Shown here: in pieces, positions 22,751-27,115 of the stretch
How positions within the stretch are numbered: position 1 is the first letter of the stretch
How the letters are laid out: each line of letters begins with the position of its first letter
Notes under the pieces: model-generated
Told to the model about the DNA's origin: nothing
Databases searched by the model: none
Seen by the model: only the letters and a program-made list of their open reading frames with translations
NCBI GenBank assembly: GCA_021791775.1
Contig: JAJYVY010000003.1
Span: forward strand, 1 to 27,115
Source of the DNA: Microcaldota archaeon
Lineage (GTDB): Archaea > Micrarchaeota > Micrarchaeia > Micrarchaeales > Micrarchaeaceae
DNA: 27,115 bases
Direction: 5' to 3'
Made by a program: the position numbers and the translations under genes

Positions 22751-22969
22751 ATGCAGGGACAGAGAGGGAGTAACGCCCAGGGAGATATGCCTTCTGCGGT
22801 GCAACAGGCATCAAAAAGTCGCGTCGAAGAACTGAGAACTGATAAAACACATCCTTTGCGGGGCGCAATGATTGCATGACGCAAAGGAGCCCCGCCGTTT
22901 ACTGGTGGGGATGTCACCTCTGCGCAAGTAGAGTTCGAGCCGGGAATAGAGTCAAGCCTAATAAATTAA
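22751..22969 (+). pseudogene. Small gene with an in-frame TGA, unknown function
   Basis: A 73-codon frame runs from ATG 22751 to TAA 22969 with a single internal TGA at 22877-22879 (codon 43). The first part reads MQGQRGSNAQ and ends THPLRGAMIA. After the TGA the same frame continues for 29 sense codons, including GAPPFTGGDVTSAQVEFEPG, and looks like normal protein. The intact upstream piece alone would be a 42-residue protein. A TATA box suits a leaderless start. UGA is used as an ordinary stop here (for example gyrB, trm56), so recoding is unlikely. It is more likely a nonsense mutation, or chance. The TGA sits inside a 9-base perfect inverted repeat (22852-22860 with 22880-22888). I do not recognise the protein. 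Confidence 0.4.
22852..22933 (+). repeat. Cluster of three hairpins
   Basis: Three potential stems stand side by side. TCCTTTGCG pairs with CGCAAAGGA (22852-22888), with an inner GCAAT/ATTGC. CCCCGCC pairs with GGTGGGG (22890-22910, one G-U). CTCTGC-GCAA-GTAGAG (22918-22933) closes with a GNRA loop. They overlap the second half of the broken small gene. They may be an RNA element or the relic of a palindromic insertion end. Confidence 0.4.
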
Positions 22970-22981
22970 CACGGCTTTATT

Positions 22982-23317
22982 TCAAGAGGCCTTGGAAGAG
23001 AAGAGTTTTATACCGCCGATTATAGCAAATATAAATCCTAATCCAAGCAACCCGCCTACAAATATGATTCCAAAGATGTAAAGCCATGCAATTTGCACCA
23101 AAGCAAACAAGATAGCGACTACCCCCATTATTTTTGCTTTTGTTCCTCTGTAACCCAACACTCCTGAAGCGATGAAGATCAATCCGGTTAGTATGAAAAT
23201 TGGCACAATACTATTTGGTGAGATTGAATAAGCAGAAGGTGTGTAGGTAAATATATAGAGTATTGCGAACAGCAGATTAAGGGCGCCTCCTACCATTACC
23301 ATACCGCCGCCGCCCAA
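22982..23317 (-). CDS. Small membrane protein with four predicted helices
   Basis: I do not recognise the family. The 111-residue protein is almost entirely hydrophobic, with helices at about 6-25, 37-56, 60-80 and 83-105 and a short FSSKAS tail. Only one basic loop (GYRGTKAKI) breaks the hydrophobic run, placing that loop inside by the positive-inside rule. The frame opens with TTG at 23317, and ATG codons at 23302 and 23296 are more likely starts. An upstream minus-strand TATTTAATATTA (about 23375-23390) could be the promoter. It stands alone between the broken small gene and the glycan locus, so context gives no function. Confidence 0.6.
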   Translation of the reverse strand: MGGGGMVMVGGALNLLFAILYIFTYTPSAYSISPNSIVPIFILTGLIFIASGVLGYRGTKAKIMGVVAILFALVQIAWLYIFGIIFVGGLLGLGFIFAIIGGIKLFSSKAS

Positions 23318-23541
23318 ATCTTTTCGTCGTGTAGGAGATTGCTGGAGGTCTCGGTAGGTCCCTATCCTGAATAATATTAAATAGCTTTCGTAGTTTAATA
23401 ATTTTGGGGCGCTGCCAAATTAAATCCTTTGGTAATCAGAGCGCTCAAGTCATGACGTTTGCATTTGATCGCAGTAAAACCAAGATATCTGCATCTTGAA
23501 GCATGATGTTGTGCATCTTTGGTTAATTGATTAATTTATAG
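23318..23541. other. Intergenic stretch with no clear feature
   Basis: This 224-base region contains the likely promoter of the small membrane protein (minus strand) near its left side. I see no open frame, tRNA-like cloverleaf or strong repeat in the remainder. Confidence 0.5.
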
Positions 23542-24588
23542 TCATGCACTCTTAGGGCTCTTTTTTCCTGTTTTTGCCTGCGGCGCCCAGTATCTGAGCG
23601 TTATAAAGAAGAAGATGGCACCAAGGACTACGCCGAACCACAGGTCCGCCGTCCTGCCCATTATCGTTACTGCCGAGCTGATGGCCGGAGCGAGATGCAG
23701 TATGCCTCCCAAAAGCGCCACTATGGAGCCGTCAGTTACCCCTATGCTTCCTGGCACTGCCGACACCATGCCGAAAACAGTCGATGAAGAGTATATGAAT
23801 ACCGTGCCTGAGATCGGCGCTATAATGCCAAGTGAAAGAAGCGCGAAATAAAGTGTAAGGGAGTTAAGGAACGCTGCCGGAAGAGTCACAAGTATAGACA
23901 CAAAATAAACCTTTGGCGCATTCAAGAGGTTTTGCGACCTGAAATATTCCTCACCGTAAGGAGTGAAATTTCTCAAAAAGCTGTTCTTTTTCAACGCCCT
24001 TTTTATTATCTTATAGAGCCAATCGTTCAGTATAAATAGGAAAGGAAGCATGAGCACGATATCTATGAGCGTTATATACAAAACATACTTGTGGAAGTAG
24101 AGGGCTGCAAGTAGCGCCAATATCCCGAAGCCGAGGAAATCTGTGAATATGTCCATTGTGACAATCGGTATGATCTTCGCGAATTTTATCTTGGTGAGCC
24201 TGTTAAGCGTGTACGCAGCGACGACCCTGCCAACCTGTCCTGGCGTTATCGTCATGGAATAGAGCGACAGATATACGGCCAGGCTCTTTCCCAAAGGGAC
24301 CTTCAACTTAAGTAGCTTCATATAATAGCTCCACTTCACGAACCGCAGGAGGAGGCTGCCAAGAACCGCCACAAACGCCAAAGCGTATATGTCAAGCCTT
24401 GCGCTCGCGATGACCTTGATTACCTGGCCAAGCCCTCCCACCCATGCAATTATAATGAAAACAATAAGGCTGGCTGCAAACCCCCCTCCCACAAACATGG
24501 CGACCCTTCTGGCGAGCTTCAAGTACTCTTCCCTATTAAGGGTGGTTTGATGCGTGATGCTGTACCAGAAAGATCGTTTTTTCGCCAT
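23542..24588 (-). CDS. UPF0104/AglD-type integral membrane protein (flippase-like domain)
   Basis: The 348-residue protein is polytopic, with about eight hydrophobic helices, and belongs to the lysylphosphatidylglycerol synthase membrane-domain family (UPF0104). In archaea these proteins often act with glycosyltransferases in lipid-linked sugar assembly. Two family motifs are visible. TITPGQVGRVVAAYTLNR (113-130) matches the usual TPGRxGExxRAxxLxR. AVPGSIGVTDGSIVALLGG corresponds to PGGLGVREGALxxL. The Glu in both usual motifs is changed here (Val/Arg/Asp-type residues), so the transport detail is uncertain. It follows the GT4 gene by 4 bases on the same strand, which supports a joint role in surface glycan or glycolipid synthesis. 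Confidence 0.8.
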   Translation of the reverse strand: MAKKRSFWYSITHQTTLNREEYLKLARRVAMFVGGGFAASLIVFIIIAWVGGLGQVIKVIASARLDIYALAFVAVLGSLLLRFVKWSYYMKLLKLKVPLGKSLAVYLSLYSMTITPGQVGRVVAAYTLNRLTKIKFAKIIPIVTMDIFTDFLGFGILALLAALYFHKYVLYITLIDIVLMLPFLFILNDWLYKIIKRALKKNSFLRNFTPYGEEYFRSQNLLNAPKVYFVSILVTLPAAFLNSLTLYFALLSLGIIAPISGTVFIYSSSTVFGMVSAVPGSIGVTDGSIVALLGGILHLAPAISSAVTIMGRTADLWFGVVLGAIFFFITLRYWAPQAKTGKKSPKSA

Positions 24589-24592
24589 ATAT

Positions 24593-25753
24593 TCATTTCT
24601 TTATTGCCAATTCAAATACTCTTTCGTATTTCTTGGCTATCTCATCCCAATCATGCTCCTTCAGCATAAGTTTCCTTCCTCCAGCAGCTCTTCTTCTGGC
24701 CGCCTCCCTATTCGTCAGCACCTCCATCACACCCTCTCTTATATCCTCTATGCTTTTTGGCTTCACGTAAATGCCAAAGTTTTTCATCATCTCCGGCACG
24801 CCCCCCACTTTCGAGGCCACCACAGGAACCTCGCTCGCAAGCGCCTCCATTATCGATATGGATGCAGGTTCATAAAGGGATGCAGACACAAAGACATCCG
24901 ATATGTTGTAATAAAGCGGCATGTCTGATTCAGGAATCCCTGACTGGAATTTAAAGTTCCTGCCTACCCCCAAATCCTTTGCCATATACCATAAAGTGTC
25001 TTTCAATGGGCCCTTGCCTATAATTACGAGATTGATACCATTATCTTTCCGTCTCTTCATTATCTCCGCAAAAGCCCTGATGAGGTATATCTGGCCTTTC
25101 TGGGTTACCAGCCTGCCATTGTTAAGTACTATTATAGAGTGCGGGTCAACACCAAGACGTTTCATTATGCGCCTCCCAGCCTCCTTCTTCCTATGCCTGT
25201 AGAGGTTTGAGTCGACTCCGTTGTAGATAACGAAAGCTTTGTCCATCTGCTCAGCCGGCACTGTCGTTTCGATTGTATTCCTCGAAACTCCGGTTATTAC
25301 ATCGGCATATTGAATTATCTTCCTGCCCCAGACCACATCGTAGATGTATCCTGTGTTGTCTGTGAACGGGCCGATGTTTTTTGGAAGCGCATCGTGCAGC
25401 GTCAATGCAATCTTGCCGCCCTTTTTCTTTATGGCATTGATGGTATCGAAGAAGTAGAGATACCTGTTATTTATGTGGTAAATGTCCGCATTCTCCTTCT
25501 CTACAGCATCCCTAAGGCCCATCGTGACAGGAAACGGCATAGGCAGCACTGGCACATCTATGTATGTAGTTTTGAGCCGCACTACGTCTATTCCATGCAC
25601 GTTTTCCCGCGAACCTTTGGATCTCGTATCTAGGGCAGACGATATGACAGTCACGTTGTGCCTTTTCGCCAGTCTTTTATATACCTCAAAGAGGACCTTC
25701 TCCGTGCCGCCAGCATAAGGATAAAAGAAAGGATTTAATACACATATATCCAT
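24593..25753 (-). CDS. Glycosyltransferase, GT4 family (GT-B fold)
   Basis: This is a retaining glycosyltransferase that uses a nucleotide-sugar donor, with 386 residues. The acceptor domain opens with the typical FYPYAGGTEKVLFEVYKRLAKR, including the glycine-rich loop at 14-16. The donor domain contains LNNGRLVTQKGQIYLIRAFAE and the E-x7-E motif EPASISIME (Glu295 and Glu303), followed by PVVASKVGGVPE. Substrate and linkage cannot be deduced. A GGTGAT ribosome site lies 4 bases before the ATG. The flippase-like gene follows with a 4-base gap, and a sulfatase-superfamily gene diverges from it, so the three probably serve one surface glycan pathway. Confidence 0.9.
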   Translation of the reverse strand: MDICVLNPFFYPYAGGTEKVLFEVYKRLAKRHNVTVISSALDTRSKGSRENVHGIDVVRLKTTYIDVPVLPMPFPVTMGLRDAVEKENADIYHINNRYLYFFDTINAIKKKGGKIALTLHDALPKNIGPFTDNTGYIYDVVWGRKIIQYADVITGVSRNTIETTVPAEQMDKAFVIYNGVDSNLYRHRKKEAGRRIMKRLGVDPHSIIVLNNGRLVTQKGQIYLIRAFAEIMKRRKDNGINLVIIGKGPLKDTLWYMAKDLGVGRNFKFQSGIPESDMPLYYNISDVFVSASLYEPASISIMEALASEVPVVASKVGGVPEMMKNFGIYVKPKSIEDIREGVMEVLTNREAARRRAAGGRKLMLKEHDWDEIAKKYERVFELAIKK

Positions 25754-25808
25754 TTAAATCACCACAGCGATCGGTTGGATTCGAAACCACTTGCATTAGA
25801 ATGATATA
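25754..25808. promoter_or_regulatory. Compact divergent promoter region
   Basis: Only 55 bases separate the starts of the GT4 gene (minus) and the sulfatase-family gene (plus). The stretch contains the GT4 ribosome site and an imperfect palindrome around TTCGAA (near 25777-25790). No good TATA box is visible for the plus gene. Regulatory signals of the two genes must overlap. Confidence 0.3.
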
Positions 25809-27115
25809 ATGAAAAGAAACATATTTGTATTGCTTATGGACACGGCGAGAGCCGATGATGCATATTGCAGAGAAACGATGCCGAGCGTCAACAGGATGGC
25901 GGAATATGGTACAAGATATGCTAACGCCGTATCTCCAGGAACATGGACGGCCCCAACGCATGCATCTCTTTTTGCGAATTTAAAAGTTTCGAGCATAAAG
26001 GAGGCATCGCAGAATTTCTTCAAGGGAGGGTCTGAGATAGATCCGTGGATGGTAAGAACAAAGTTCCTAAGCAGGGATGCGAGCACCCTTGCAGGAAAAC
26101 TTTCAAAAGAGGGCTATTATTCCGTGCTTTTTTCAAATAACCCGTTTTTGACAAGCAATACAAACCTTGCTGTTGGGTTCGATAAGATTTACGATATCTG
26201 GTTGGAATCCAATGCAAAGTACAACAGGAAAACTGTAGACAGGGTCTCTTTCGTGTTGAATGGCGGGGCCAGCACCAGGTCAAAAATATTTAAGGCGAGC
26301 TACGCGATCTCGAAGCTGATCCCTAAACCTGCGCTTGATAGAATCTATCTTAATTTGAGAGTCCGGCTTGACAGGAGCGTGGCGAAAGCTGACGGCACCC
26401 ATAAACTTGACAGGGGCGCAAGCGATACAAATAGGCTGCTGTCCAAATATCTGAAATACGGATACAACTACGCGCCGCAATTCATGTTCATAAACTACAT
26501 AGAGGCGCACGAGAACTATCCCGTAAAAGACAAAAGCATAGTCCAGGACAAATGGCTATATCTGAGCGGCAAAGAGGAGCTCAGCGATTCCGTGAAGAAG
26601 GAGTTCCACAACGCATACCTGAGAAGGCTTCGCTACCTTGACACCCAGATAGCCAACACAATAAATGCCCTAAAGTCACAGGGCATGCTGGATTCCGCCA
26701 CAGTGGTAATTACATCGGACCACGGCCAGCTTTTCGGCGAGCACGGGCTGCTGTATCACGCAATGCCGCCATATGAAGGGCTTTCGAAGGTGCCCCTCAT
26801 ATCAGTAAACTATGAGAACGGAAGGATAGTGCCAGACAACGAGGTAGTAGAGGAGCCGGTAAGCCTGCTCTCGCTCCATAGCAGCATATTGAACCTAGCA
26901 AAAGGCAAATACGACCGCCTAAACGGCAACATAAGAAGATCAAAGTATGTCATGTCCGAACATACTGGAATAAGTGAGGGATGGGACGAGCACCTGCTCA
27001 GCCTTCTGAAGCCGAAGTCCAATACCGCCAACCAGATATACAAAGCAAAAACAAAGCACAACAAAAAGGCAACTGCCATCTACAACGGAAAATTCAAACT
27101 AATGCATTTCTTCGG
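25809..27115 (+). CDS. Sulfatase / alkaline phosphatase superfamily enzyme (3' end outside the window)
   Basis: The frame is open from ATG 25809 to the last base, giving at least 435 codons. The N terminus reads KRNIFVLLMDTARADDAYC, matching the metal site DTxRADxxxC with Asp11. SPGTWTAPTHASLF follows, where Thr47 of T-x-P-x-H takes the place of the formylglycine Cys/Ser of true sulfatases. TSDHGQLFGEHG (about 302-313) is the second metal site. A Thr nucleophile is found in the phosphotransferase and phosphodiesterase branches of the superfamily, so a phospho- or phosphoglycan-transferring or hydrolysing enzyme is as likely as a sulfatase. No signal peptide is present in the visible N terminus. 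The divergent partners are GT4 and flippase-like genes. Confidence 0.85.
   Translation, partial: MKRNIFVLLMDTARADDAYCRETMPSVNRMAEYGTRYANAVSPGTWTAPTHASLFANLKVSSIKEASQNFFKGGSEIDPWMVRTKFLSRDASTLAGKLSKEGYYSVLFSNNPFLTSNTNLAVGFDKIYDIWLESNAKYNRKTVDRVSFVLNGGASTRSKIFKASYAISKLIPKPALDRIYLNLRVRLDRSVAKADGTHKLDRGASDTNRLLSKYLKYGYNYAPQFMFINYIEAHENYPVKDKSIVQDKWLYLSGKEELSDSVKKEFHNAYLRRLRYLDTQIANTINALKSQGMLDSATVVITSDHGQLFGEHGLLYHAMPPYEGLSKVPLISVNYENGRIVPDNEVVEEPVSLLSLHSSILNLAKGKYDRLNGNIRRSKYVMSEHTGISEGWDEHLLSLLKPKSNTANQIYKAKTKHNKKATAIYNGKFKLMHFF

Noticed and set aside
22726..22917. Minus-strand open frame of 63 codons downstream of ssb
   Set aside because: It is antisense to the better supported plus-strand small frame, has no promoter or ribosome site and its residues look random.
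22890..22918. Intact IS200/IS605 insertion end
   Set aside because: The palindrome and GATGTCAC look suggestive, but there is no TnpA or TnpB fragment and no matching left end, so it is listed only as one explanation of the hairpins.
22622..22980. RNase P RNA, SRP RNA or tRNA in the structured stretch
   Set aside because: Fragments such as GTAACGCC, GTGCAACAG and GTTCGAGCC caught the eye, but the RNase P CR-I/CR-V cores, the SRP helix 8 motif and a cloverleaf with acceptor stem are not present.
22876..23025. 49-codon plus-strand frame starting with an ATGA overlap, containing CHLC and a basic tail
   Set aside because: It runs in a different frame across the hairpins and into the 3' end of the opposing membrane-protein gene. 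The tail vaguely recalls L39e but does not match it.

Overview
The window looks like chromosomal DNA from an archaeon. The evidence is a thermosome, prefoldin beta, archaeal adenylate and cytidylate kinases, ribosomal proteins L14e and L34e, Trm56, a DTD2-type D-aminoacyl-tRNA deacylase, Mre11, an Lhr-type helicase and a single-OB SSB, plus TATA-like promoters. Ribosome binding sites read GGTGAT or GGAGGTG. The moderate GC, the bacterial-type gyrase, the short Nuo cluster and the glycosylated surface protein fit an ARMAN/Micrarchaeota-like or Thermoplasmata-associated lineage. That placement is inference from gene content; no 16S or other marker is present.

Layout. (1) 97-4577 (+): gyrB and gyrA, with a possible 39-codon ORF between them. 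(2) 4620-5138 (+): trm56, whose stop codon abuts the stop of a convergent minus-strand set. Read 5'->3' on the minus strand, that set is dtdA (10687-9896), a large secreted or membrane-anchored repeat protein (9909-7903) and an Lhr-family helicase (7928-5139), with overlapping ends. (3) A divergent intergenic region with an inverted repeat, then a winged-helix/TPR protein (10813-11388). (4) nuoA-nuoB-nuoC-nuoD (11473-13876), prefoldin beta and mre11, all on +. (5) 15528-17789 (-): the archaeal block adkA - DUF106 - L34e - cmk - L14e, preceded on the same strand by the thermosome gene (19500-17842). (6) 19785-20157 (-): an LRV/HEAT-like repeat gene broken by a one-base shift in a run of seven G, directly behind an Mrp/NBP35-type ATPase gene (22048-20153) that carries a 362-residue LAGLIDADG intein at the DMPPG|T motif. 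(7) ssb (+), followed by a short broken gene with a leaderless-type promoter and an in-frame TGA. (8) A small four-helix membrane protein, then a surface-glycan locus: UPF0104/flippase-like protein and GT4 glycosyltransferase on minus, and a divergent sulfatase-superfamily enzyme on + that runs off the window end.

Most of the window is housekeeping: DNA topology and repair, tRNA modification and quality control, protein folding, nucleotide kinases and part of a respiratory complex. The accessory signals lie at 19.5-23.0 kb: the intein, the tandem repeat array with a homopolymer frameshift whose reading frame runs on through the mrp stop, and the interrupted small gene after ssb. I found no rRNA, tRNA, CRISPR array or complete insertion sequence.
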